In this document: positions 1 to 7,706 of the stretch, piece after piece | Layout: every line of letters begins with the position of its first letter | Numbering within the stretch: position 1 is the stretch's first letter | Assembly (NCBI RefSeq): GCF_027319265.1 | Contig: NZ_DAHVNP010000067.1 | Span: forward strand, 1-53,095 | From: Ferrimicrobium sp. | GTDB taxonomy: Bacteria > Actinomycetota > Acidimicrobiia > Acidimicrobiales > Acidimicrobiaceae | DNA: 53,095 nucleotides | Reading direction: 5' to 3' | The notes under the pieces: model-generated | The model's input: only the letters and a program-made list of their open reading frames with translations | The model's database searches: none | What the model was told of the DNA's origin: nothing | Program-made: the position numbers and the translations under genes

Positions 1-159
1 GGCCCGTGGAAGACCTTAGTCTTGCGTCGCTCCCTGCCAGTAGCGGGATCTTGACCTAAGTAAACCTGCAATCGCCAGGTATCCGGTTGGCCCTTGTGGG
101 GAGTGATACTTCCGCGCATGTGATCACACTACCAGCAAGCAATCGCTCCACGGATACCT

Positions 160-181
160 ATCCGTATCACATCCGTATCAC
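160..181. repeat. 11-bp tandem duplication beside tRNA-Gln
   Basis: Two perfect adjacent copies of ATCCGTATCAC occupy 160-170 and 171-181. They lie just past the 3' end of the leftward tRNA-Gln gene. I see no gene or clear terminator in 1-237, so this may only be a slippage product. It is one of several short intergenic tandem repeats in the window. Confidence 0.8.
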
Positions 182-237
182 GCAACTTTTAGAGCGTATA
201 GTGCTCCACGCAATACTGCCTCTGAGCTGGGCGTTCC

Positions 238-313
238 TGGCTGGCGGGCCAGGGCTCGAACCTGGAACCTCCTGATCCAAAGTCAGGCGTTCTGCCGATT
301 GAACTACCCGCCA
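238..313 (-). tRNA. tRNA-Gln (anticodon UUG), CCA encoded
   Basis: On the minus strand a 76-nt cloverleaf can be folded. The acceptor arms TGGCGGG and CCCGCCA pair over 7 bp. The anticodon arm is CCTGA-loop-TCAGG with loop CTTTGGA, placing TTG at positions 34-36, and a GGTTCGAGCC-type T-loop is present. The discriminator base is G, as expected for glutamine tRNA, and the 3' CCA is encoded (238-240). It reads codon CAA. Confidence 0.95.
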
Positions 314-394
314 CTGCAACCTGATACCCTACCATACGCTCGAATCGATGCCGACCAATCCGCAGCAGGAGACAGAGGGCTACGCCAGAGCGAC

Positions 395-400
395 TAGCAT
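395..400 (+). promoter_or_regulatory. -10 hexamer of the bS22 gene (near-leaderless)
   Basis: TAGCAT sits exactly 9 nt before the ATG of the bS22 gene, within CGACTAGCAT, and no Shine-Dalgarno sequence precedes that ATG. The bL37 gene has CGACTAGCCT at the same distance. A start 6-7 nt after the hexamer would leave a leader of only 2-3 nt. No convincing -35 box was seen. The promoter call is an inference from the TANNNT pattern. Confidence 0.5.
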
Positions 401-409
401 CTCTGACTC

Positions 410-508
410 ATGGGATCATTGATTAAGAAGCGCCGTAAGCGCATGCGCAAAAAGAAGCATAAGAAGATGTTGAAGAAGACGCGCTGGCAGCGACGCGCTG
501 GTCGTTAA
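410..508 (+). CDS. Small ribosomal subunit protein bS22 (AURKAIP1/COX24 type)
   Basis: This 32-residue protein is too short for usual gene callers. It starts MGSLIKKRRKRMRKKKHKK and ends in TRWQRRAGR. It is very rich in Lys and Arg and closely follows the pattern of the actinobacterial bS22 protein (the KKRRKRM...KKKH...L.KTR.QRR layout), which was seen in mycobacterial ribosome structures and annotated as an AURKAIP1/COX24 domain. It would bind 16S rRNA in the small subunit. There is no Shine-Dalgarno sequence; a TAGCAT hexamer lies 9 nt upstream, so the mRNA is probably almost leaderless. It converges on ispE, with a strong shared hairpin between the stops. Identification rests on sequence pattern alone but is distinctive. 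Confidence 0.85.
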   Translation: MGSLIKKRRKRMRKKKHKKMLKKTRWQRRAGR

Positions 509-522
509 CTGATTCACGGTTT

Positions 523-555
523 AATAACCCCTCTGGCGTTGCCAGAGGGGTTATT
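523..555. terminator. Bidirectional terminator between bS22 and ispE
   Basis: A perfect 15-bp stem, AATAACCCCTCTGGC (523-537) with its complement at 541-555, encloses a 3-nt loop. The outer A/T pairs supply a short U-run when read from either side. It ends bS22 transcription rightward and the long ispE operon leftward. The ispE stop codon (551-553) lies inside the right arm, so the hairpin is part of the ispE coding end. Confidence 0.9.
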
Positions 556-1381
556 CTTTCGACGTCGTTGTAGCTCGGCGAAGACGTGGCTCTGCGTGAC
601 AGCCGACAGCCACCACCTCTCCCACAGCACTCGGCAACATCGCCGCATGTGCATTGGAGCCGCCTCGCTCCGCCACAAGGCCAAGCTCTGCAAAACTCCC
701 CTCGATGAACAGAGTGGAGCCTGATCCGGCGAGCAACACTGGACGAAGGAACCTTGCGTGCAACTCCTCACTCAATGCGCGCAGTCTCGGTTCGACCTCG
801 CAGGCTGCCAAGAAGAGATCGTTATCGCCTCCATCACTACCTATTCGATCAAAGGCCCGATAGACGGCGACCGTCGAGATTGAGAACTCAGGCAAAAAGA
901 GGATGTAGTGCCGTTCGATGTCTCCAAGAGCTTCGACTTGGTCGCCAATCCCACCGACGCGGACATGCCCACCGACCAAGGATGGCGGGACATCGGCCCC
1001 GAGACGTGCGACTTCACCAAGGTCCCCGTGATAACCAAAGTGACGCAATATGGCGGCTGCGTCGCTTGACCCGCCTCCCAAACCTGCACCCTGAGGGATT
1101 CGCTTTTTCACCTCAACATGAGCCGATATCCCCAGAAAATCAAGGGCTCTGATAACTGAATTAGCGCTGTCGACAGCAACCTGGTAACGGCTGGCTCCAC
1201 CCAAAAGAGGATCTGCGACCATTGTCACGACGCTTGGTTCATGCGTGGCGCGGATAGAGAGCACGTCGGCAAGAGAGAGCGAGACCATATCGGCTTCAAT
1301 TTCATGGTATCCATCGGCCCGACGGGAGACAATTTTGAAGCGAATTGTCAGCTTCGCAGGTGCCTCAAGCTGGAGCACCAA
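551..1381 (-). CDS. ispE: 4-diphosphocytidyl-2-C-methyl-D-erythritol kinase
   Basis: IspE phosphorylates CDP-methylerythritol in the MEP pathway of isoprenoid precursor synthesis, feeding among others the carotenoid genes 32 kb away. The 276-residue protein is a GHMP kinase of normal length. It has the N-terminal APAKLT lysine (K10), the ATP-binding glycine-rich stretch PQGAGLGGGSSDAA (96-109), and the catalytic aspartate in GADVPPSLVGG (D130), where the family usually has GADVPFFL. The start is TTG at 1381 and the gene overlaps the end of rsmA by 17 nt, implying coupled translation. It is the last gene of a leftward housekeeping operon and ends inside a bidirectional terminator. Confidence 0.95.
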   Translation of the reverse strand: MVLQLEAPAKLTIRFKIVSRRADGYHEIEADMVSLSLADVLSIRATHEPSVVTMVADPLLGGASRYQVAVDSANSVIRALDFLGISAHVEVKKRIPQGAGLGGGSSDAAAILRHFGYHGDLGEVARLGADVPPSLVGGHVRVGGIGDQVEALGDIERHYILFLPEFSISTVAVYRAFDRIGSDGGDNDLFLAACEVEPRLRALSEELHARFLRPVLLAGSGSTLFIEGSFAELGLVAERGGSNAHAAMLPSAVGEVVAVGCHAEPRLRRATTTSKE

Positions 1382-2222
1382 GGCCAGCCTCCTCTAGAGC
1401 TCGCCCAATAGCAATCCACTCGTCGAGGAGCAAGGACTCGGGACGACGCGTCACCGCAATGCCTAGCGATCCAACAATGGCACCTTGCTCAGGAGTCAGT
1501 GCTCGCCGTAACATCTGACGACGGTGTCCAAAGGTCAACCGAACAACCCAAACGATGGTGTCATACAACCGTGGATCAACTATGGACAGAGGGTCACGCA
1601 CGCGATCGAGACGTATCACCTTTGAACCCACCTTGGGCGGAGGCACAAAGACTGAAGCTGGTACGGTGAGGACTTGGCGCGTACTCGCCATGAGTGCAAC
1701 ATGAACTCCAAATGCCGAGGAATTACGGCTACCGACTGGTGCCAGCAGCCGGTCGGCCATCTCTGCTTGAACCATTACGATCACCGACTCAACATACCAT
1801 GCGCGTTCGAGAACACGAAGGATAATCTGGGAAGCGATATTATAAGGGAGATTACCGACGACGACAGTAGGAAGAAGATCGAACCCGGCATGAATAAAGT
1901 CGAAAGCCAGGATATCGTCGTTGACGACTTCAACGTTCGTGATTCCCCGCTCCATCAGTGTTGATTGCAATTCAGCCGTGAGCGCACGGTCTGCCTCGAC
2001 CGCTAGCACCTGCTCGAAATACTCAGCAAGGAAAACTGTAAGCGATCCCGCACCAGGACCTACCTCAATCGCCCGAGCCTTCTGCCCGATGGAGGCCTCA
2101 TACGCTATTTTCCGAGCGATGTTTGCGTCGACGAGAAAGTTCTGACCCAACGCACGGGACGGCTCAAAGCCTTGCGAGAACAACCGCCGATGCAGTTCAG
2201 ATTTCGAAACACCCGTGGTCAA
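1365..2222 (-). CDS. rsmA: 16S rRNA (adenine(1518)-N6/adenine(1519)-N6)-dimethyltransferase
   Basis: RsmA (KsgA) dimethylates two adjacent adenines in the 3' hairpin of 16S rRNA during late small-subunit assembly. The 285-residue protein has ALGQNFLVD (24-32), the SAM-binding IEVGPGAGSLT (52-62), an acidic NDD (101-103) and the catalytic NLPYNIASQ (124-132). The start is TTG, directly after the TAG stop of the upstream wall-protein gene, so re-initiation is likely; no other start gives the full N-terminus. Its 3' end overlaps ispE. The order metG-tatD-wall protein-rsmA-ispE is conserved in Actinobacteria and, with additions, in Bacillus. Confidence 0.96.
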   Translation of the reverse strand: MTTGVSKSELHRRLFSQGFEPSRALGQNFLVDANIARKIAYEASIGQKARAIEVGPGAGSLTVFLAEYFEQVLAVEADRALTAELQSTLMERGITNVEVVNDDILAFDFIHAGFDLLPTVVVGNLPYNIASQIILRVLERAWYVESVIVMVQAEMADRLLAPVGSRNSSAFGVHVALMASTRQVLTVPASVFVPPPKVGSKVIRLDRVRDPLSIVDPRLYDTIVWVVRLTFGHRRQMLRRALTPEQGAIVGSLGIAVTRRPESLLLDEWIAIGRALEEAGLGAPA

Positions 2223-2936
2223 CTATTGCCAGTGTAGCACTGCCTCCGTAAGCCCTTGGCCAAGAGGTGCGATGTTGGCAAAAGAGGCGGGAGAGAGGTC
2301 AAGAATGCGACCACCGACATACGGGCCACGATCGTTGACCACGCACTGTGTTGATGCACCGGTGTTGGCATTGGTCACCGTCACGACTGTCCCAAACGGC
2401 AAACCAGGCGACGCGCAGGTCCCAGCAGGTGAACCGTACCAAGAGACAACACCTGACTGGCTGTACTCTGGTGGAGGAGGAGGAGGTGGTGGTGGAGGTG
2501 ACGTCACAACCGGCAAGGGAATCGGTAATGGTCCCGGAGGCGGAGGCGGAGGTGCCGCCAGCTGCGTCATTCCTGCAGTAGCATCTGCGATTGACCCCAA
2601 GCCGGCAATAACCGCAAGGCCATTTTCATTCAAGAGTGTGACCTTGGATGTCGATGAATACAAAACTGGGAGCACTCCGCTGCCAACACTCGCTGAAGTG
2701 TGAGCAGTGGGTAGCTGACGCCCAGCGGTGAGATCACTCGTCAGAGAAAAACTCCCTAACGGCATCACAACCGCCCAACTGGTCGCGACAAGCGAAGCAA
2801 CACCGACACTGATCGGTACTGCCCTACTCATGCGAGCCAACTTCCTGCGAAGTCTCAGAGCGAAATCCTTCCACTCGGCAATAGGACGGCAGATTTGCCT
2901 AAGCGAATCTGCATGTAGCTCAAGAGCCTTGGCCAA
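2223..2936 (-). CDS. RlpA-like double-psi beta-barrel wall protein with polyproline linker
   Basis: This 237-residue protein has a cytosolic basic segment, one hydrophobic anchor or signal (about residues 40-60), a spacer, two polyproline runs (PPPPPP and a run of ten prolines) and a C-terminal double-psi beta-barrel starting GVVSWYG. The barrel keeps LPFGTVVTVTN, VVNDRGPYVGGRILDLS and a C-terminal V..W, as in RlpA septal proteins, but the stretch between SWYG and LPFGT, usually some 25 residues, is much shorter. Two cysteines (CASP and QCVV) may form a disulfide. The start is uncertain: TTG at 2936 as given, or ATG at 2831 (MSRAVPISVG) after AGGAAG. It occupies the position held by rpfB in mycobacteria and yabE in Bacillus, so I infer a peptidoglycan-directed role outside the membrane. 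Confidence 0.8.
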   Translation of the reverse strand: MAKALELHADSLRQICRPIAEWKDFALRLRRKLARMSRAVPISVGVASLVATSWAVVMPLGSFSLTSDLTAGRQLPTAHTSASVGSGVLPVLYSSTSKVTLLNENGLAVIAGLGSIADATAGMTQLAAPPPPPPGPLPIPLPVVTSPPPPPPPPPPEYSQSGVVSWYGSPAGTCASPGLPFGTVVTVTNANTGASTQCVVNDRGPYVGGRILDLSPASFANIAPLGQGLTEAVLHWQ

Positions 2937-2979
2937 CCTAGCCTGATGAAGTTACTCCTCCGTCACTTCTCAGCCGATT

Positions 2980-3771
2980 TTATAGATTTTTATGCTGTAA
3001 TTGGAACACTTCTATGGTATTCTGCCACGTCTGGCCCGCGAATTTCGTGGGGTCGACGCCTCGAAGTTCGGCAAGAAACGAACCGGTGATCGCCACGTTG
3101 CCGATGTGATTCGGCCGGCCCCGAAGGGGTACCGGTGCCAAGTAGGGTGCATCAGTCTCAACCAAAACCCGCTCCAAAGGAGCGACCAAAAAGGCCTGAC
3201 GGACCTCCTCGGCGTTCTTGAAGGTTGCAATCCCCGAGAACGACAGATAAGCACCATAGTCGAGCGATCTTCTCGCCTCAAGAGGGCCACCTACGAAGCA
3301 ATGCATAATCAGACGGTCCGGAACTCCCTCATCATCGAAGATCCGGAACGTATCCTCCCAGGCGTCGCGGGTGTGAATGACAAGTGTCCGATCAAAGCGT
3401 TTTGCGAGCGCGATCTGGGCCCGGAACGCCGCCTCCTGGTCTTTTGGATTCGAGTACTCATAGAACAGATCGAGTCCACACTCGCCAACCCCGCAGACGA
3501 TCTCGGGGTTCTCCTTGATCATCCCTTCGAGGGTCTCGAGGCTCTCCTTGCTCGCCGAGTCCGCATCGTGTGGGTGAATCCCCACCGCAACCCCGATGGT
3601 CAACTCGGGGTACTGTTGGCGCAGTTGGCGGGAGAGCCGTACCATCTCCGCGGACGATTCGACCGAGGTGCCGACCGCCACGAAGCCACCTACTTCCTGT
3701 TCTCTCATTGCATCGAGTTCGTCGCTCCAACCCTGGGCCGTCGGATGGGCATGCGAATCGAACCACATCAA
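2980..3771 (-). CDS. tatD: TatD family metal-dependent hydrolase
   Basis: This is a 263-residue TIM-barrel hydrolase of the TatD DNase family, normal in length. The metal ligands are visible as DSHAHP (residues 5-10), GVGECGLD, HTRDA, MHCFVGG and the C-terminal ETDAPYLAP. TatD proteins are 3'-5' nucleases implicated in DNA repair and RNA or DNA turnover; the exact substrate here cannot be read from sequence. The start codon overlaps the metG stop by 4 nt (ATGA), so the two are translated in tandem, as in most bacteria with this gene order. Confidence 0.93.
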   Translation of the reverse strand: MMWFDSHAHPTAQGWSDELDAMREQEVGGFVAVGTSVESSAEMVRLSRQLRQQYPELTIGVAVGIHPHDADSASKESLETLEGMIKENPEIVCGVGECGLDLFYEYSNPKDQEAAFRAQIALAKRFDRTLVIHTRDAWEDTFRIFDDEGVPDRLIMHCFVGGPLEARRSLDYGAYLSFSGIATFKNAEEVRQAFLVAPLERVLVETDAPYLAPVPLRGRPNHIGNVAITGSFLAELRGVDPTKFAGQTWQNTIEVFQLQHKNL

Positions 3772-5267
3772 CGCCCTCCCTTGACCAAGCGCGGGAACAA
3801 CGGTTCAGCACGCGCAAGTTCGCACACCTCTCCACCGGCGACCCATTCGAGAGGTCCTAGCTCATGCCACCCCAACCGCGCGAGCACTCCCGCACTCGCG
3901 TCTGGGACTGCAGGAATGAGAAGTGCTGTGGCGAGTCGAAGCGCCTCCCTGACCACACCGAGACACCATGCACTTGCAGGGTCATCCACAGGCTGGCGCC
4001 ACGGCTCGTATTGCTCAAGGAGCGAGTTCGAAAAGCGCACCATCTCCATGGCCGCGCCAAGGGCAGCATTTGGACGGAACTCATTCCAGGCAGCGACTCC
4101 TTCCAACCACATCGCTTGTAACGGCTCAATTCTCTCATCTAAGGCCGGAACAGGTGGAGTCCTGCCCCCCAATTTTTGCACAATCAGTGCGACCGTTCTT
4201 GAGACAAGATTACCAAGATCATTCGCAAGATCAGCGTTATAGGTCGCACGCAAACGCTCGAGTGAGACGTCGCCATCCGACCCGAAACTAGTAGCAGAAA
4301 GTAAGTAATAACGAAGTGCATCAGAGGATAACTCCCGGACGACACTCAGTGGATCGATCTGATTGTGGCTTGACTTCGACATTTTAGCGCCGTCCACCAA
4401 GAGCCATCCACTCACGAGCAGCTGTGATGGTGGATCGATGCCCGCCGCCAAACACATCGCTGGCCACCAGACAGCGTGAAAACGAATGATGTCCTTACCT
4501 AACAGGTGATGAACTGCCGGCCACCAGTCTGCGAACCGGGTGTCATCTTCCCCATAGCCAATGGCGGTAAGATAGTTAATCAGAGCATCGTACCAAACGT
4601 AGAAGACGTGCTGATCATCCCATGGAACCTGCACACCCCAGGTAATGGAGGTCCGGGTAATCGAGATATCTTTGAGCCCCTGTCGGAGGAAACCAAGAAC
4701 CTCATTGACTCTAAATTCGGGCGTCACCTGAATCTTGCCTGATTCGTAGAGTTCAATCAGCCGATCGGTAAATGCGGAGAGTTTAAAGAAGTAATTCTCC
4801 TCGCTCATCTCGGAGACTGGTCGCTCATGCACGGGACACCGGTTGCCGTCAAGGAGTTCGCTCTCCTCGTAGTAGGCCTCACAGGCGACACAGTAGAGAC
4901 CGACGTAGTAACCCTTCTCGATGAAACCATTCTCGTAGATAGCAGTCAAGAACTTCTTGACGGTCTGATGATGACGATCCTGTGTTGTCCGGATGAAATC
5001 ATCGAAAGAGATCGCAAGCTCTTTCCACGCACCCACGAACCGGGTAGCGGTCTGGTCGACCCAGGCCTGCGGCGATATCTGGTGCTCCTCGGCTGACTGC
5101 TGAATCTTCAACCCATGCTCATCGGTTCCCGTCAGGAAAAGGACCTCGTCCCCGAGCAACCGATGCCAACGAGCAAAGGCATCTGCATTGATCGCGGCAT
5201 AGGCGGTGCCCAGGTGCGGATCACCATTCACATAGAAGATGGGTGTCGTAATATAGAAGCGACTCAT
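3768..5267 (-). CDS. metG: Methionyl-tRNA synthetase
   Basis: MetG charges tRNA-Met in the cytosol. The 499-residue class I synthetase has the HIGH-like PHLGTAY (17-23), GTDEHG (47-52), a Cys-rich knuckle (CVACEA at 126-131, CPVHERP at 144-150) and KMSKS at 295-299, followed by an anticodon-binding helical domain. It is the short form lacking the C-terminal tRNA-binding dimerisation domain, as in mycobacteria. It overlaps tatD by 4 nt and lies 39 bp after rsmI in the same leftward operon. Confidence 0.97.
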   Translation of the reverse strand: MSRFYITTPIFYVNGDPHLGTAYAAINADAFARWHRLLGDEVLFLTGTDEHGLKIQQSAEEHQISPQAWVDQTATRFVGAWKELAISFDDFIRTTQDRHHQTVKKFLTAIYENGFIEKGYYVGLYCVACEAYYEESELLDGNRCPVHERPVSEMSEENYFFKLSAFTDRLIELYESGKIQVTPEFRVNEVLGFLRQGLKDISITRTSITWGVQVPWDDQHVFYVWYDALINYLTAIGYGEDDTRFADWWPAVHHLLGKDIIRFHAVWWPAMCLAAGIDPPSQLLVSGWLLVDGAKMSKSSHNQIDPLSVVRELSSDALRYYLLSATSFGSDGDVSLERLRATYNADLANDLGNLVSRTVALIVQKLGGRTPPVPALDERIEPLQAMWLEGVAAWNEFRPNAALGAAMEMVRFSNSLLEQYEPWRQPVDDPASAWCLGVVREALRLATALLIPAVPDASAGVLARLGWHELGPLEWVAGGEVCELARAEPLFPRLVKGGR

Positions 5268-5306
5268 TCTGGCAATTCCAATCCATCGTTGCTGTCGAAC
5301 GCTAGT

Positions 5307-6146
5307 TTAACTCGACCGCGTTCCATTGGATCGACTCGAGAGCATCAGTTGATAGGCATCCCGGTTGGGCACCGCTTGAACCTGCGCATAGATTGCGGCC
5401 GCCTCCTTGGTTCCCAGCGTCGATGCGGCGAGTGCGTGCAGCAATCGATCACCCTCGACTTCGGATGGCGCCACTGCTGGGGCCTCTTCGACTACAATCA
5501 CCCATTCCCCTTTGGGCTCCGTACCCGCGAGCCACTCCAGCGCTTCGGAGAGGGTCATCCAGTGCATGGATTCGTGCAGTTTGGTTAGCTCACCAAGCAG
5601 CAGCACCTGGCGAGAAGGATCGTGCGCAGCAAGCTCGGCACAAGTCTCATGCAACCGTCGAGGCGATTCCAGGATGACTCCGACAGAGGGAGCCCTCATC
5701 ACGTTCGCGACCATCTGCGACCGTTCCACCCCGCGACGAGGGAGAAACCCATAGAAGCAGGCGGTGCTCGCCATCCTCGGCCAAAGTGCCAATGCTGCGG
5801 TGAGTGCCGACGCTCCTGGAATCACGCGAACCGTCCCACCATGACGAAGGGCAAGTTCCACGAACCCAGCTCCGGGATCCGACACACCGGGCATGCCTGC
5901 ATCCGAGACGAGTGCCACATCACCGGTCTCCAGGGAGGCGAGAAACTCCACCTCAGTGATGTGCTGCCTACCTTGATAGCTGCGGACCTCGCGGGGGGTG
6001 ATCCCCACCAGATGACAGAGTCGACCAAGGACGCGAGAGTCCTCCGCTATCACAAGATCGACCGTGCTCAAGCACTCGCGAGCGCGCGGGCTAAAGTCTC
6101 CCAGATTGCCGATCGGAGTACCGACCACAAAGAGCGTGCCGCTCAT
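5307..6146 (-). CDS. rsmI: 16S rRNA (cytidine(1402)-2'-O)-methyltransferase
   Basis: RsmI 2'-O-methylates C1402 in the decoding centre of 16S rRNA. The 279-residue tetrapyrrole-methylase-fold protein begins GTLFVVGTPIGNLGD, carries VIAEDSR and the SAM-site segment ALVSDAGMPGVSDPG, then the PGASALTAAL stretch. The length is normal. The start overlaps the upstream DUF192-like gene by 4 nt (ATGA). Two rRNA methyltransferases, a tRNA synthetase and YchF in one operon suggest growth-linked control. Confidence 0.95.
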   Translation of the reverse strand: MSGTLFVVGTPIGNLGDFSPRARECLSTVDLVIAEDSRVLGRLCHLVGITPREVRSYQGRQHITEVEFLASLETGDVALVSDAGMPGVSDPGAGFVELALRHGGTVRVIPGASALTAALALWPRMASTACFYGFLPRRGVERSQMVANVMRAPSVGVILESPRRLHETCAELAAHDPSRQVLLLGELTKLHESMHWMTLSEALEWLAGTEPKGEWVIVVEEAPAVAPSEVEGDRLLHALAASTLGTKEAAAIYAQVQAVPNRDAYQLMLSSRSNGTRSS

Positions 6147-6466
6147 GACTTGATCATCAGCCGATCCCCGATTCCTGGCGTCGCAACCGCCACTACATGC
6201 CGAGGCAACACGATAACCCTAAGGGATGAAACCATTAACCAGGGGCGTAGGGCACGTAGTTCACGCACACGACGAACAACTAATTCCTTATCGAGGAAGA
6301 GTGCTACTCCATTGGTTGCCCTCCCGACTCCTGGCCACAGCACAACGCCTGCACCGAGATCAATGGCCATGTCAATTGCTGCGCGCATTGACCAGCTCAT
6401 CGATCGTGCCAACATGAGCGAGGCGAGAACCTGACCACGCGAATCAAGTAACCACGCCATGGTCAC
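6143..6466 (-). CDS. DUF192-like small protein
   Basis: This 107-residue protein resembles DUF192: a basic N-terminal stretch, then VVLWPGV, NGVALFLDKELVVRRVREL, and a C-terminal VATPGIGDRLMI that matches the usual glycine-Gly-Asp ending. The function of DUF192 proteins is unknown; some are secreted, but no signal peptide is evident here. The GTG start overlaps the ychF stop by one base (TAGTG); an ATG two codons later is an alternative. The 3' end overlaps rsmI by 4 nt, so it is clearly part of the operon. The family assignment is by pattern and is moderate. Confidence 0.6.
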   Translation of the reverse strand: MTMAWLLDSRGQVLASLMLARSMSWSMRAAIDMAIDLGAGVVLWPGVGRATNGVALFLDKELVVRRVRELRALRPWLMVSSLRVIVLPRHVVAVATPGIGDRLMIKS

Positions 6467-7542
6467 TACACGTTAAAACGAATCTCGAGGACATCACCAT
6501 CGGCGACAAGATAGTCCTTGCCCTCCAATCTCAGCTTGCCCGCCGCCTTTGCCTTCGACCACGATCCAATCGCCAGGAGATCCTCCCAGAAGATAACCTC
6601 GGCGCGGATAAATCCGCGGGCGAGGTCAGAATGAATCACCCCAGCACACGCCACCGCGTTGGAACCCGCACGGAAGGTCCAGGCGTGGGACTCCTTATCG
6701 CCGGTGGTGAAGAACGTACGCCGATCGAGGGCGCGATAGGCAGCCTCGGCGATACGATCAAGCGCCGGGCGCTCGATACCAAGTGCCTCTAACATCTCCT
6801 CTCGCTCCTCCTGGCTGAGACGAACCAGTTCGGATTCGAGTTTGAGACTTGCTGACAGCACCACCGGATCACCGCCGAGTTGCGCCGCCACCTTTGCTTC
6901 AAGCTCTGGATCACCTTGCGGAGTCTCCTCGTCGGTGTTGATGACCGCCAAGACTCGCTTGTTGGTCAGGAGAAAGGAGTTGTGCAAGATGGCGAGCACC
7001 TCACTACTCAAGCCAGCCCGGTAAATAGGTGTCCCCTCCTCCAGTGCAGCACGGGCGACCTCCAGGGCTTCGATCTCTCCACCAAGGGACTTATCAGCTC
7101 GCGCGGCACGCTTTCTTCGATCGAGGGTGCCCTCAATGCTCCCGAGATCGGCGAGCGTCAACTCCAACTCCAGCGTCTCGAGACTCGACAGCGGGTCACT
7201 CTCCCCTGGTATCTGATCATCTTCAAAAGCCCGTAGGACATAGACAATGCCGTCGACTTCACGAATCTGGCCAAGAAAGCGATTGCCTAATCCCGCACCG
7301 GTGGAACTCCCTGAAACAAGTCCCGCGATGTCGGCAACCTGGATATGGGCATAGACGAGTTTCTTGGACTCATGCAACACTGCGAGCTTGTGCAGACGTT
7401 CATCAGGTACAACCGCCTCTCCCACCACGCTCTCCGTAGTCGAGAAGGGATGAGGCGCCACCAAGGTCTCCGACCCCGTGAGCGCGTTATAGAGGGTCGA
7501 TTTGCCAGCGTTTGCGAGGCCAACCAGGCCGAGACGTTCCAT
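6466..7542 (-). CDS. ychF: YchF/OLA1 family ribosome-associated ATPase
   Basis: YchF is an Obg-family P-loop protein that prefers ATP and associates with ribosomes, with roles in translation and oxidative-stress response. The 358-residue form starts MERLGLVGLANAGKSTLYN, with the G1 loop at 8-15, then VADIAGLV (G3), a coiled coil and a TGS domain ending VLEIRFNV. The ATG at 7542 gives the standard N-terminus but its GGAG is only 1 nt away; a TTG at 7566 has GGAG at 8 nt, so the true start may be 8 codons further upstream. It is the first gene of the leftward operon that runs to ispE. Confidence 0.93.
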   Translation of the reverse strand: MERLGLVGLANAGKSTLYNALTGSETLVAPHPFSTTESVVGEAVVPDERLHKLAVLHESKKLVYAHIQVADIAGLVSGSSTGAGLGNRFLGQIREVDGIVYVLRAFEDDQIPGESDPLSSLETLELELTLADLGSIEGTLDRRKRAARADKSLGGEIEALEVARAALEEGTPIYRAGLSSEVLAILHNSFLLTNKRVLAVINTDEETPQGDPELEAKVAAQLGGDPVVLSASLKLESELVRLSQEEREEMLEALGIERPALDRIAEAAYRALDRRTFFTTGDKESHAWTFRAGSNAVACAGVIHSDLARGFIRAEVIFWEDLLAIGSWSKAKAAGKLRLEGKDYLVADGDVLEIRFNV

Positions 7543-7607
7543 ACTCCAAAGCCTACCGCTCAATACCACTTCTCCGAAGGGTGGCGAGACTAGCCCCTGT
7601 GGCCGAC

Positions 7608-7613
7608 TAGCCT
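7608..7613 (+). promoter_or_regulatory. -10 hexamer of the bL37 gene (near-leaderless)
   Basis: TAGCCT ends 9 nt before the bL37 ATG and lies in CGACTAGCCT, almost the same string and spacing as before bS22 (CGACTAGCAT, 9 nt). No Shine-Dalgarno sequence is present. The function is inferred from the shared motif and spacing. Confidence 0.5.
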
Positions 7614-7622
7614 GTCTCACCT

Positions 7623-7706
7623 ATGTCAAAGAGAACAGTCAAGAGAAAACTGCGGGCCAAGAAGAAGGCGAACCATGGGAAGAAGCCGAACTGCGGTCGA
7701 GGCTAG
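7623..7706 (+). CDS. Large ribosomal subunit protein bL37
   Basis: This 27-residue, strongly basic protein begins MSKRTVKRKLRAKKK and continues ANHGKKPNCGRG. The KANHGK(R/K)PN core is the signature of the mycobacterial bL37 protein found in large-subunit structures (family consensus MAKRGRKKRDRK..KANHGKRPN). It would bind 23S rRNA. It is divergent from ychF, uses ATG, and lacks a Shine-Dalgarno sequence. The protein is two to three residues longer than the mycobacterial form because of the CGRG tail. It is easily missed by gene callers. Identification is by pattern only. Confidence 0.8.
   Translation: MSKRTVKRKLRAKKKANHGKKPNCGRG

Noticed and set aside
2460-2560. Purine-rich GGTGGAGGAGGAGG run that might look like a simple repeat or CRISPR-like element
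   Set aside because: It is the coding sequence of the polyproline linkers of the RlpA-like protein.
3001-4242. 413-codon plus-strand frame opposite tatD and metG
   Set aside because: It is antisense to two certain genes, and its length follows from codon bias of the opposite strand.
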